This document shows, one piece after another, positions 29,243 through 39,239 of a stretch of 49,281 nt of DNA. The stretch is taken from positions 1-49,281 of the forward strand of contig BAXE01000031.1 of NCBI GenBank assembly GCA_001310415.1. The letters run 5' to 3'. A program made the translations under genes and the position numbers. The notes under the pieces were generated by a model. The model did not search any database, was not told where the DNA came from, and worked only from the letters and a program-made list of their open reading frames with translations. Position 1 is the stretch's first letter. Every line of letters begins with the position of its first letter. Source of the DNA: Enterovibrio sp. JCM 19048. GTDB taxonomy: Bacteria > Pseudomonadota > Gammaproteobacteria > Enterobacterales > Vibrionaceae.

Positions 29243-30564
29243 ATGAAAATTGTTGTCGTTGGCGGTAACGCCGCTGGAATGAGCTTTGCGGCCAAATACA
29301 AACGTAACCAGCCTTCAGATGAAGTGATTGTTATCGAGAAAAGAAGCTACATCTCGTTCGGTGGCTGTGGCCTGCCGTACTTTGTCGGCGACATGTTTGA
29401 AGACACAGACCGCATGATTTCCCGCACCCCGGAGCAGGCAATCCAATCTGGCCTGGACGTGCGTGTGAACACTGAAGTGACCGCACTGGACAGCCAGAAC
29501 AAAACCCTGACCCTGCGCCACGAAGGCGGTGAAGAATCCCTAGGTTACGACAAACTGATTATTTGTACCGGTGCGCGTCCAATCGTGCCGGCATTTGGTG
29601 AATACAACACCCGTAATGTGTTTACCCTGACCAGCATGGAAGACGGCCTGGCGCTGAAAGAGGCGTTCCAGCAAGCGTCAAACCAGCGTATCTGCATCAT
29701 CGGTGGTGGCTTTATCGGCCTTGAAGTGTTCGATGCGGCGCATCACCTTGACAAGCAAGTGACCCTGATTGAGCGCGAAGAGCACGTCATGAGCCGTCAG
29801 TTCAGCCAGAGTCCATCACCCTGGTTGAAAGTGCGATGGTCGAAGCAGGCGCTGATCTCAAACTGGGTTGCAGCGTTGAACGCATCCGCGATGCCGAAAA
29901 CGGCGGTTACGTGATTGAAACCAGCCAAGGCGAAGTGGAAGCCGATGTGGTTGTAATGTCGCTGGGCTTTAAACCAAACACCGAGCAGTTTGACCTGCCA
30001 AAAGCCCCGAACGGAGCGCTGCTGGTGAACGAGTTTGGTGCGACTGACGATGCTCACATTTACGCAGTGGGTGACTGTGCGCTGGTGCACCATATGGCGC
30101 TGGGCGAATCTGTCTACTTGCCACTGGCAACTGTTGCCAACAAACAGGCGCGCATGATGGCTGACCACCTAGCAGGCAAAGACACCTTCCTGAAAGGCTT
30201 CCTGGGTTCATCTTGCCTGAAAGTGTTGGACTACGAACTGGCTTGCACTGGCGTGACCGAACTGATGGCACAGCAAGCAGGCATGGCGGTGAAGGTTTCA
30301 GTCATCAAAGACAAAAACCAGACCGACTACTTCCCAGGCCAGGAAGATATTCTGGTGAAGCTGGTTTACCAGCCAGAAACCAAAGTGCTGCTGGGCGGCG
30401 AGATTGTCGGTAAGAAAGGCGCGGTAGGCCGCGTGAACGCACTGGCAGTCGCGATTTCAGCGGGCATGACTACAGAGCAACTGGGCTACCTGGATTTTTG
30501 CTACGCACCGCCATTCGCCCGCACCTGGGACGTACTGAACGTTGCTGGCAACGTGGCGAAATAA
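29243..30564 (+). CDS. FAD-dependent CoA-disulfide/persulfide reductase-like enzyme (frameshifted)
   Basis: A 440-residue pyridine-nucleotide-disulfide oxidoreductase of the CoADR/NADH-oxidase group. FAD site VVVGGNAAGMSFAAKYKR at residues 4-21; single redox cysteine Cys42 in FGGCGLPYF; NAD(P)H site ICIIGGGFIGLEV; second FAD motif IYAVGDCA; and a dimerisation domain with the APPFARTWD block. A single active-site Cys is typical of CoA-disulfide reductases and NADH-dependent persulfide reductases. The frame breaks at about 29806; one added C gives FSPESITLVESAMVEAGADL. No C-terminal rhodanese domain. Substrate choice (CoA disulfide, persulfide, oxygen) is undecided. Confidence 0.85.
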
Positions 30565-30604
30565 CCGCCCAAGAAACGAATAACCATAACAGAAACACCC
30601 TACG

Positions 30605-30632
30605 ACACAGCGCTTCGGGGCGCTTTTTTTGT
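30605..30632 (+). terminator. Rho-independent terminator of the cystine operon
   Basis: AGCGC (30609-30613) pairs with GCGCT (30620-30624), followed by seven T. Confidence 0.82.
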
Positions 30633-30750
30633 GCGGAGGGAGCGGGGTTTGAGTGTTGGATGCGAGCGGACTGACCGGTTTTTGATGCTTTTATGGGGTG
30701 GTTTGGGGCAATTTACCCTCGTCGTGGAAGTAGACAAATGCTCTTGGTTC

Positions 30751-30783
30751 TTCTCCCTTTTTAAGGGGGAAGTTAGATGGGGG
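30751..30783. repeat. Dispersed repeat, left copy
   Basis: CTCCCTTTTTAAGGGGGAAG followed by TTAGATGGG. The reverse complement of 33110-33137 has the same layout (TTCCCTTTTCAAGGGGAAGG, then TTAGGATG), so the two are inverted relatives flanking the MFS/TMEM175 genes. The core folds as a short hairpin, as in REP-type elements. Confidence 0.6.
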
Positions 30784-30890
30784 TTTTGGCTCTTTATGCT
30801 TCGGCTGTGCGAATTGGAAAGGGACAAAAGTAACTTAGATGAAATGCTCTATCTGTTTGCTTTCGGATAAGTTCAGATTGGGCAAAGGGT

Positions 30891-30908
30891 ATCAACAATA
30901 TTGTTGAT
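30891..30908. promoter_or_regulatory. 18-bp perfect palindrome upstream of the MFS gene
   Basis: ATCAACAATATTGTTGAT is fully self-complementary and lies about 115 bases before the MFS start. It is a candidate binding site for a dimeric repressor; no regulator gene is adjacent. The gap 30632-31024 otherwise holds only the repeat at 30751-30783. Confidence 0.5.
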
Positions 30909-31024
30909 CTAACGCTGTTTCAGAAAACCGATAGAACTACACTGGCTTTAGCAATTCGCACGCATGAGAGCGCATGTTTTTTGACAGTTCACCTACTATT
31001 ACTGTCAAAGTCAGGGAGAAAAGC

Positions 31025-32213
31025 ATGCCTCAAGCAAACGTTGAACAGCTGAGTAAAAGTCAATTGCTCCTTATGTCATCTGCAGTTTCTGCTACTGCTG
31101 CCAATCTCTATTACAATCAGCCAATATTGCCTGAAATCGGACAAGAGTTGGGGATTTCAGTCGAACAACTGGGTTCAATTCCGGCCGCAGGACAAATTGG
31201 GTACGCAGTTGCTTTGCTTCTCATCTCCCCGCTTGGAGACTCTTACCCACGACGAACATTGATTGGACTGCTGTCACTTCTCCTTATCGCTTCTTCTGTA
31301 TTAGCTGGGTTTTCCAACGGCTTACCTATGCTTGTAGTTGCGTGCTTTCTCGTTGGGTTAAGTGCAAACATCACCCAACAATTGATTCCATTCGCTGCAT
31401 CTTTAAGTACACCGGAAACGAAAGGCCATATCATCGGCACGATGATGACAGGACTTACCATCGGCATTTTACTGTCTCGAACCGTGAGTGGGATTGTCGG
31501 CGAGCAATTTGGTTGGCGGGCTGTATTTGTCATGTCGGCAATATTGGCGACAATATTTGGCGTTCTTTTGTATCAATTTTTGCCACACAATACGCCGACC
31601 AGCAAGATACCTTACCGTCAGCTAGTGAAAAGTATGCTTACCTTGTTCACCAAATATGCCATTTTGCGTCAATCTATACTGACTGGGACATTTTGGTTTG
31701 CTGCCTTCAACGCGCTCTGGGCGACATTGGCGCTTCATGTGCACGAGCCTCCCTTTAACTACGACACCCAGCAAGCAGGCTTTTTTGGGGTAATCGCAAT
31801 GGCGGGTGTTATCGGCGCGAAAGTGTCTGGCGGGTTGGTCAATAAAGTGGGCTCTCGCAACATGGTCAATGTTGCATTGTCACTGATTGTCTCCGGTTTC
31901 ATTGTTTCGGGAGTATTTGGTGACACCTTAATTGGTTTAATAGCTGGGATCATCCTGATTGATCTGGGTGTGTTTAGCGCTCAGGTATCGAATCAAGTCA
32001 GGGTATTCTCAATCGATCCAGCCGCACAAAGTCGAATAAATGGTATCTATATGTTGGGCTACTATCTTGGCGGCGCATTAGGCTCGTTTTGTGGTGTTTT
32101 CGCATTTGAACATTTTCAGCTGGACAGGGGTTGTCTTTTTCAGCTTGGCCATGGTGGCGCTCAGCTTGATTTCGAATAATGTAGAAAGACTATTTTCTGC
32201 GGCTCGCCCATAG
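31025..32213 (+). CDS. MFS transporter, probable efflux (frameshifted at C-terminus)
   Basis: About 395 residues, twelve-helix major-facilitator protein. The first helix ends ATAANLYYNQPILPEIGQEL, typical of the YgaY/AraJ-like drug-efflux branch. Motif A region: LISPLGDSYPRRTLIG. A central loop at about residue 195 separates the halves. The frame breaks at about 32122. In the shifted frame the last helix reads SWTGVVFFSLAMVALSLIS and the stop is at 32211-32213; here one T appears extra or two bases are lost. I use the ATG at 31025 with GGGAG upstream, since the ORF extension to 30974 adds an unlikely leader. The substrate is unknown. Composition is AT-richer than flanking genes. Confidence 0.82.
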
Positions 32214-32231
32214 TTTGGTGCGCCGATTTTA

Positions 32232-32794
32232 TTACCGATAAGGTGAACCCATGACAACGCGAAGAATTGGAATTGCCGTATAGATTGCTAACGATAGGTA
32301 TGTATCCACAGTGGACAAGCCTATAGCTACTGCAAAAGCAATAATGAAAGCGACCCCCACTTTCGACTCGCGAATATGAACTTCCACACAAGACTCATCA
32401 GAGCCTACCGCCAGTGCAGTTCTTCTAAGCAATAGTAAAGAGACTGCTACTAGCAGAAAAACCAGGCCATATAATGCGACCGCTAAAGCTCCTGCCATTG
32501 AAACTCTCCTGCAAAACTCGTCACAAATGGCACATGGGACGCCGCGAAAAGAAAGAATCCGTTCGCCCAGAGTACGCGATAATTTGTCTGTGCCATTGAT
32601 GCAAAAATGTGCCTGTGATTCAGCCACATCATGAATATGTTTAAAAATGATATCGTGTAGGCGAGGTAAATTGGCCAAAGTTCAAGTAGGGCGTCGACAG
32701 TGGCGTCTTCAGGTGGTTCGATTTCCAAAACCAATATGGTGATGATGATTGCCAAAACACCATCAGAAAAAGCTTCCAAGCGTGATTTATCCAT
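32232..32794 (-). CDS. TMEM175-family potassium channel-like protein (frameshifted)
   Basis: About 187 residues after repair. The first helix carries the family signature RLEAFSDGVLAIIITILVLE (residues about 4-23, FSDG conserved). It is followed by helices IYLAYTISFLNIFMMWLNHR, VLWANGFFLFAASHVPFVTSF, AVALYGLVFLLVAVSLLLL and two C-terminal helices. Bacterial members form tetrameric potassium channels. The break at about 32505 is one base. The ATG at 32794 (MDKSRLEAF) is chosen since the signature starts at residue 4; the ORF extends upstream to 32887 without support. It converges on the MFS gene. Confidence 0.82.
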
Positions 32795-33286
32795 TTTCTT
32801 ACCGCGAGACAATAAGCTGACTGTAAGTAAGCATAGATAACCCCACATGGATCGTTGGTCGTCACTGTATCGAAAGTCAGAAATCAACGAATCGCCCAGT
32901 GGCAGGGTGTTGGTGTGGTAGCTGCTCAGATTAAGAATGTGGGACGAAGGAAAAAACGCACAGGAGCCTTATCTAAACACATCTTGGTTAGTATTAAAAA
33001 ATCTAATGAAAACTCCCGAAGTGAGTGTGAGATCGTTTTCTATGCCAACACAGAACGGGGCATAAACGTGCCATATCAGGTCGACTTTGCACGACTAGGT
33101 CTAAACCAACATCCTAACCTTCCCCTTGAAAAGGGAAGGGACTAAAAGCTGGAGGCGCATTGGGTTTGGGGCATGAACGTGCCGATGTGAGCTGTCTCGA
33201 ATCTCATACCATTACTGGTTTATCAACCTATCTCCCTTTCGCCATAGTACGCACAGTATTTTTATTTCTATCAGTGAGTTGAAGCC
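32795..33286. other. Intergenic region containing the right repeat copy
   Basis: A run of plus-strand codons here (32855-33145) ends inside the repeat at 33110-33137 and shows no domain or codon bias, so I do not call it a gene. The rest of the region shows nothing recognisable before the AraC start. Confidence 0.45.
33110..33137. repeat. Dispersed repeat, right copy (inverted relative of 30751-30783)
   Basis: CATCCTAACCTTCCCC followed by TTGAAAAGGGAA. Its reverse complement aligns with the left copy apart from a few mismatches and single-base gaps. The two enclose about 2.3 kb with the MFS and TMEM175 genes. Confidence 0.6.
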
Positions 33287-33974
33287 GTGAGTGTTGCCAG
33301 TGTCCTGTCTGTGGTTGAGGTGATAGAAAACAGCCTGCCGGAAACCCTGAGTGTTTCGGAGATCGCCAAAAGATGCGGCTGAGCCGCTCCAATCTCCAGC
33401 ATCAGTTTAAAAACAAGACCGGGCTGACTATCAGCCAATACCAGAGTCGACGCCTGCTTTCTCTGGCTGCAGGAGAAATTGCCAACACTGACAGGCGCAT
33501 TCTCGATATCGCGCTGGATTATGGTTTTGAATCCCAGGAAGCCTTTGCCCGCGCGTTTAAGCGCTTTGCTTGGGTTGCCCCGAAAACCTGCGTGAGCAAC
33601 CGGTTTGGGCTGCCCGCGTTGAATTTCCCGCTATCGACAAGGCGGTACTGGAAAAGCTCACTTATCTGAAATCCCTGCCTTTGGTCGAGAACGCTGCCCC
33701 GGCTTCCCGCTGGGCATGTTATGGCTTTGAAGTGGACTCCCTTGCAAGGCAAGCTGATGAGATGGATTCTGCCATTTACCAAAACTTTGAAAGGTTTTAT
33801 GACCAGCCTTTTGCGCGACATTTTGAAGGGCTGGGGAGCCATATCGTCGAGTTTTGGGATCACTGCCAGTTTGCTAATTCCCGTTTTCCACTGGCGATTG
33901 GTTTCGAGGTAGATGAGGAAAAAGCTATCCCACCAGAAATGGTTGAAGTGCATGTGCCGCCAAGCGGACAATGA
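33287..33974 (+). CDS. AraC-family regulator, N-terminal HTH part (two frameshifts)
   Basis: The N-terminal AraC DNA-binding domain starts at a GTG (33287): VIENSLPETLSVSEIAKRCG, then LSRSNLQHQFKNKTGLTISQ, and the second HTH ILDIALDYGFESQEAFARAF. Breaks at about 33377 (AKRCG/LSRSN) and about 33575 (FKRFA/LGCPENLREQ) each need one base. The C-terminal part (ASRWACYGFEVDSLA, LAIGFEVDEEKAIPPEMVEV) resembles the GyrI-like effector-binding fold. The stop TGA overlaps the start of the next ORF (ATGA). Either the two are coupled genes, or one more lost base (GGACAATGG) splits a single protein of about 446 residues. I lean to the latter. Confidence 0.75.
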
Positions 33975-34624
33975 CCATTTCGCTGCCGGGCAGTGACTAC
34001 ATCCGTGAAATGGGTATGTGCCTGCCTTATCGGTTAAAGGATGAATTGGGGTTAAAGCTCGGCCTGCCGCCCCATTTTTGGCTTGCGAGCCCTGATTCCC
34101 GCGCGTTGCATTTTACTTTTTCGGTAGAGGACATCAGTGATGATTCACTGGATGACTTGCTGACTGCGTTTTCCGCCTCGTTAGAGACGTTGAGAGTGAC
34201 GGGGCAGGGTCTCGAACCGTTTTGTTTTCCGCAAGGAAAGAACCTGGGTACCCGCCGTCTTTCCACCCTGTTTAGCGAGTTTCAGAATGTATTAACGGCT
34301 GTCTCCAATCAGGATGATGGTCAGGTGATATTGGACAATATGGTGCATGGAGAGGATGCGCAGGTTCAGGGATTTTTCACATCGCCGGAGAGTACAGAAG
34401 CGCTGTCGTTTGAGGGGTTGTATTTAATCACCGAGTGGGAGGGTGACGATATCTACTGCGTCGAAAATAGGCTGGAGACGCTTTATCACGCACTCAATCA
34501 CAGCCCGGCAATCTACCTATACCCGGGGTTTGAGGTGATAAGAAACCTGTCGTTGGAAAAGGGCTATTTTGTCTTTCAGTTGCTGATTCCCGTCCGATTC
34601 AGTCGGGGCAGCAGTTCGGTATAG
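33971..34624 (+). CDS. Downstream ORF, GyrI-like; probable C-terminal half of the AraC protein
   Basis: 217 residues starting MTISLPGSDYIREMGMCLPY. It ends YHALNHSPAIYLYPGFEVIR, then EKGYFVFQLLIPV, which has the W/L-LY...FE...IPV ending of GyrI-like effector domains. No ribosome site is evident before the ATG. If one G is restored at about 33972, the upstream AraC ORF reads VHVPPSGQWTISLPGSDY without interruption. Given the many one-base losses in this window, it is more likely a piece of one regulator than a separate gene. Confidence 0.55.
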   Translation: MTISLPGSDYIREMGMCLPYRLKDELGLKLGLPPHFWLASPDSRALHFTFSVEDISDDSLDDLLTAFSASLETLRVTGQGLEPFCFPQGKNLGTRRLSTLFSEFQNVLTAVSNQDDGQVILDNMVHGEDAQVQGFFTSPESTEALSFEGLYLITEWEGDDIYCVENRLETLYHALNHSPAIYLYPGFEVIRNLSLEKGYFVFQLLIPVRFSRGSSSV

Positions 34625-34628
34625 AAGA

Positions 34629-34658
34629 CGCCCGGAGCACTAATGGCTGCACCGGGCG
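34629..34658. terminator. Possible hairpin between convergent genes
   Basis: CGCCCGG pairs with CCGGGCG across a 16-nt loop, between the AraC and OpgC genes. No T-run on either side, so termination is doubtful. Confidence 0.35.
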
Positions 34659-34687
34659 ACCCCAAATATCACATCAGAAACGTGCGG

Positions 34688-36248
34688 TTAGAACAGGTTC
34701 GTCAGATAGATAGTCTGGTTCTGCGCCTGGGTATGGGCGAATTTTATCTGCTCCATGTTGGGCGTTCCCTGAAGGCAGGGTTGTTGGAAAACCCAAATCC
34801 CTCTGCAGGCAGGCCGCCAGCACCCATGGTTAACGTCATGTTCCCATCCGTGTCCTGAAACGCCATCACGCCATAGTAACCTGCGGGCAGGGTATCAATC
34901 GTCACCCCGTTTTTTACTTCCACGACAGAATACGGGCGGGCGTGGGCAGTCGGCGTACCAAACAACACATCGCTTTCTTTGTAAACCAACACCATGACGG
35001 GCGCAGCGTCGTCCTTTATCTGCTCGATTTTGATGGTGAGCGGATAGTGTTCATTCTCAGCGATAGTGACAGTTTCCTGTTTGCCCTTGCCTGCCATCCC
35101 TGTCGCCAAGACGATGACGAAAATGGATGAGAGTGCCGAAGCAGGCAAGAGAGGAAAACCCAATGTCTTTCTGGCGTTTTGAAGCCAAGCCGCTATCCAG
35201 AGTGTCGCGGTAAGCGCGAACACTACCGCGATGTAAAACTCAGCGTGACGCATTTCAGTCAATAACGGTGCACTGATATAAATCAGCACTGCCTGCCAGG
35301 TAAATACCTGAAGCGATTGCCTGCCGATATAGCCAAGCGGACGGAAATCGAGCAAGTTCGGTGCTTTGCGGATAATGACAGCGACCAAGTAGACCCAGAG
35401 TGCGAGGTTGAGTATGCGAAGCCAACCCAGCTCTGGTTTGTCAGCCATTGAATAGAGCACACCCTGATGGATGCCAAAGCTGAGAAAAGCGTGGTGATGG
35501 GCGGCAAACAAAAGACCGGCAAGCACGGCGGCGACAACCGCGGCGGCAGGGTGATACCAAATCAGGGTGCCTTTTCGCATGAAATAGCCAATGGCAGAGC
35601 CACCAATAAACAGCAGCTGCCATGCGAACGGGTCAAAGTAACCGAACTGGACGCTAAGATCTGGCGAAATGGCATTGAAAACAGGGGCAAGCACAGTCGC
35701 TTGAATGCTATTGCTTAACGCCCAAACGCCCGTGCTCACCAGTAAAACAAGCCAAACATACCCACGGCGATACGCATACAGTGCCAAAGGCAACACCAGC
35801 ATAAACATGATGTAGAGCGGCAGGATTTCGAGATAGTCCGGCTTGTTGACCAGTAACGCACTGAGGCAACGGTCAGCAAGGGCGTCTCTGTCAGGTTGTT
35901 AAAGCTGGCGCCGAATACAGGCGAGAGGGAGGGCAGGAACGCGACACAAAAGGTGAACCACAGCATCACCACAAAAAGGCTGGCGACGTGGTATTTGTAG
36001 ATGGTAAATGCGCGGTGCCACACTTTACGTTTGGCTTCTCCATCGCTCAATTCGCGACGACTGTAAACCGCACCGGCCAGCAGGCCAGAGATCAATATAA
36101 AGCCTTCAGCTGCGCCAAACTGCCCCAACGGTTGCAGGGTAAAATACTGCAACGCACTTTGGCCCCCGCTTATCCAAATTAAGTGGTTGATGGTCATGAT
36201 GACCAACAGCAAACCACGGATGCTATCCAATGCTGGAATGCGTTTCAT
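34688..36248 (-). CDS. OpgC-like membrane acyltransferase fused to DUF2141 (two frameshifts)
   Basis: About 520 residues after repair. Residues 1-360 are a polytopic OpgC-type domain: RIPALDSIRGLLLVIMTINH at the start, GAAEGFILISGLLAGAVYSR, and the LEILPLYIMFMLVLPLALYA and FDPFAWQLLFIGG helices. After a last helix (LLPASALSSIFVIVLATGMA) comes a soluble C-terminal DUF2141-like domain: VMVLVYKESDVLFG, VMAFQDTDGNMTLTMGAGGL, EGFGFSNNPAF. Breaks are at about 35862 and 34757. The second repair extends the end to TIYLTNLF, with stop at 34688-34690. The start has AAGGAG. OpgC succinylates periplasmic glucans; the extra domain is unusual. Confidence 0.8.
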
Positions 36249-36387
36249 TGTCTATCTCCTTGTTTTCATTTAAGGAGATTCTGCCGCAGGTAAAAACGGA
36301 AGATCTGACCGAATGTGCTGTTTGAAAAACTGACAGGGAAAAACTGAGACGCAGAAGGTACTGACTAAAAACGAAGGCTTATTTTCC

Positions 36388-36885
36388 TCAACCGTTCGCG
36401 GTTACTCGCATCAGATTCAGGTCTTCACACTCTGTAGGTGGCTCAAAATACTGAGTGACTTGGTGGAAAACCGCTTCGGTATCAAAGTGGGCTCGTTCCG
36501 GTTGCTCAATCCGGCGTTTTGCGATTTGAGACAGGCACTGTTCGTCGGAAAGGTCGAGATACCAAAGTTGATGCTCGCAGTTTGCTTCATGGCAAAGTGC
36601 CGTAAACCAGGCTCTTTGCTTTACCGTGTTTGCGGGAAAGTCCATGACAACATTCACGCCCAACTTCAGAAGATTTTGCACATGACGTTTGACGAAAGGT
36701 TTGATCAGGATTGAATACTTGATGTAGTCATCAAAGGTCTGGATCTGGCCGGGATAGTGCGCAGACAGCCAGTCGTCTTCTGAAATGAGTATGGCGCTGT
36801 TTTCCGCGGCTAATGACTTGGATTTTGTCGATTTACCTGCGCCCATCTTGCCACAAAAGAAGAACAGCTTTCCCTGATTGTCCAT
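36388..36885 (-). CDS. P-loop ATPase/kinase-like protein
   Basis: 165 residues with a Walker A motif at residues 12-19 (GKMGAGKST) right after the N-terminal strand KLFFFC. A mobile region follows (ILISEDDWLSAHYPGQI), then VNVVMDFPANTVKQRAWFTA with the Walker-B-like Asp, and a C-terminal lid with IAKRRIEQPERAHF. The layout resembles small nucleotide or shikimate-type kinases and zeta-toxin-like AAA proteins. The phosphoacceptor is unknown. It is intact and about 140 bases downstream of the OpgC gene on the opposite side of its promoter. Confidence 0.75.
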   Translation of the reverse strand: MDNQGKLFFFCGKMGAGKSTKSKSLAAENSAILISEDDWLSAHYPGQIQTFDDYIKYSILIKPFVKRHVQNLLKLGVNVVMDFPANTVKQRAWFTALCHEANCEHQLWYLDLSDEQCLSQIAKRRIEQPERAHFDTEAVFHQVTQYFEPPTECEDLNLMRVTANG

Positions 36886-37100
36886 TTGTTACCCTCTTCG
36901 CTTATTGATGAATTCGCTATTGCTCAATTAACCCCAAGGCTTCAACGGTACCAAGAATATCGAAAGGTGTGTTGAATATTTCACTTGCACCAAATTGCTG
37001 GAAGTCTTCACCTTCAAGAAAGTACCTACTCTAGGGGTGATGTTCTGCGGATATCTAATTTAAAACAGAGTGTTAATCAAAAAAATCGATGTAACAGAAC

Positions 37101-37124
37101 GAAAAAGAGCCTCAACCGAGGCTC
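37101..37124 (-). terminator. Terminator of the alkylsulfatase gene
   Basis: GAGCCTC (37107-37113) pairs with GAGGCTC (37118-37124) around AACC. On the minus strand it is followed by TTTTTCG. Confidence 0.8.
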
Positions 37125-37147
37125 CTTGTTTATCCATTTGCTGCGAA

Positions 37148-39134
37148 TTACTTCTGCACTTTTGGCTCGATGATGTTGAACCAGAATTCGAAGTTATCCA
37201 GCATGCCTGCGATGTCGGTCAGTGCTTTCGCATTGCCTTCTATCTTGGCATTGCCCGCTTTCACCAACTGGCTGATTGACGTTTTGCCCATCAGCACTTT
37301 GTTCAGTTCAGCGCGGTTGATGGTCAGCGTCATGTCTGGGTTGTCAGACTGAATCCCTTTCAGGTTGTTCAGGTGCGCGTTTTCCAGTTCAACCAGGAAC
37401 GTCTCATTCACATCCGGCAGCACGAAGTTGATGGTGTATTCCACGCCAGCGGCTTTGTCGCCGTTCAGGCGAACGCCCAGGTAATCCAGGAACAGTTCGG
37501 TGTCCATGGCTACCACGGTATCTGCACCAGCCGTCTTGGTTGCGCCAGATTTAGGCAGGCCATGGCGAAGCTCATATGCACCCATTAGGTAGGTGTTCCG
37601 TTCGCCGGCGGATTCGCTCTGGTAACCCAGTTGCTCCAAACAATCGGCCTGCAGGTAACGCGCTTGCTTGTTGTTTGGCTCAGCAAATACCGCTTTATCG
37701 ACAATTTCCGCACACCAGCGGTAATCGCCCGCGTTGAAGGCGTCTTTACCCACTTTCAGCACGTTGTCCATACCGCCCATGGCCGCCACGTATTTTGGCG
37801 CAGCGTCTGCAGGCGCGAGTGGGCGCAGGGTCGCTGGGTTCATGTCGAAGTAACCCAGGTATTTGTTGATCACCGCTTTTGCGTTGCGGTGGTAGCTGCC
37901 GTGGTAACCACGGTTGTACCACTCGTGTGCCAGTACGTCAGGTACGTGGAATTCGTCCTGGATTTCATTGATGGTCACACCGTGGTTTGCCAGACGCAGC
38001 GCCTGATCGTGAATGTAGCCGTACATATCACGCTGCTTGCGCAGGAAATCGTTGATGGTGTCTTTACCCCAACGCGGCCATGAGTGAGACGCAAACATTA
38101 CCGTCGCATCTTTCGCGTACAGGTGGATAGATTCGTTGATGTACTTGCTCCACGCTTTGGCATCACGCACTTCTGCGCCGCGTAGGGTGTATACATTGTG
38201 CAGACCACCCACGGTGTTTTCTGCCATCCACAGCGCATCAAACTGCGGGAAATAGGTGTTCATTTCCGCTGGCGATTCGGTGCCCGGGGTGTTCTGGAAT
38301 TCCATAGTGATGCCGTCAACCACCAAGGTTTCTGTTGGTTCGGAAATCACTTTAGTCGGTGCAATCAGGCTGACTTCACCTTGTGCAACGCCTTTACCGA
38401 TTGCAGCGTCGACCTGGCCGGTGGCCGATTTTGCCAGCGCATTACCGTATTGGTAGGTCACACGGCGGGACATGGCGTTACCCGCCAGCACGTTTTCTGC
38501 CACTGCATGATGAAGGAAGCCTTTTGGCGCGATGATCTGTACTTCGCCGCTGTCTGCCTGCTCCTGAGTCACGATGCCTTTCACGCCACCGAAATGGTCA
38601 GCGTGGGCATGGCTGTAAACCACGGCTTTCACCGGACGTTCGCCCAGCTCTTTGTTCACAAAATCCAGCGCAGCCTTTGCGGTTTCTGGCACTGTCAGAG
38701 GATCGAAAACGATCCAGCCGGTGTCACCCTGAACGAAAGTGATGTTGGCAAGATCATAGCCACGAACCTGATAAATGCGGTCGGTCACTTTGTACAGACC
38801 GTGGTGCATGTTCAGTTGCGCCTGACGCTGAAGGCTTGGGTGAATACTGTTGTAGTCTTTTCCATCCAGCAGGAAGCTGTAGTTACCCAGTTCCCATACT
38901 ACTTTGCCTTGTGCGTTTTTAATTTCGAGGTTGTCTTGCTGGGCGATGAAGCCTTTTTCGACCAGTTTGAAATCTTCTTTTGTCGGCAAAAGGCAGGGTT
39001 TCACGCTGCTCAGCGGCAAATGCCTGTGTGGTTTCGCTTGGGGCTTTGGTTTCTGAAGTGAATGAATGCGCAGAAACAGGAGATGCCGCTGCAACCAGCA
39101 GGGCTAAAAGCGTTGGTTTACATACTGTTTTCAT
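37148..39134 (-). CDS. yjcS: Alkyl sulfatase, YjcS/SdsA1 family (one frameshift)
   Basis: Hydrolyses linear alkyl sulfates such as dodecyl sulfate. 661 residues after repair, equal to E. coli YjcS. A signal peptide (residues 1-22, LLALLVAAASPVSA) directs it to the periplasm. The metallo-beta-lactamase domain has the zinc motif SHAHADHFGG; further ligands lie around AENTVGGLHNVYTLRGAEVR and FASHSWPRWG. A dimerisation region (NRGYHGSYHRNAKAVINKYLG) and a C-terminal SCP2-like domain (TLTINRAELNKVLMGKTSI) complete the family architecture. The break at about 38990 is an extra A: ADKEDFKLVEK is restored by dropping it. A LysR gene lies just upstream on the same strand. Confidence 0.9.
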
Positions 39135-39239
39135 GAGGTATCTCTTCTTGTATGTCGAAAGGAAGCGCTGACAACAATAAGAGAGAACAGCACGAAGAAC
39201 GATTCGCCCTGCAATAATCAATGATTAAGCATTACTTAA

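Noticed and set aside
30631..30870. Plus-strand ORF of 79 codons after the cystine operon
   Set aside because: It starts in the terminator downstream flank and reads through the left repeat copy; no ribosome site and odd composition.
32855..33145. Plus-strand ORF of 96 codons between the TMEM175 and AraC genes
   Set aside because: It ends inside a dispersed repeat, overlaps the TMEM175 upstream region on the other strand, and shows no domain or plausible protein pattern.
38198..39061. Long plus-strand ORF (287 codons) opposite yjcS
   Set aside because: Antisense shadow of the alkylsulfatase; no domain or ribosome site.
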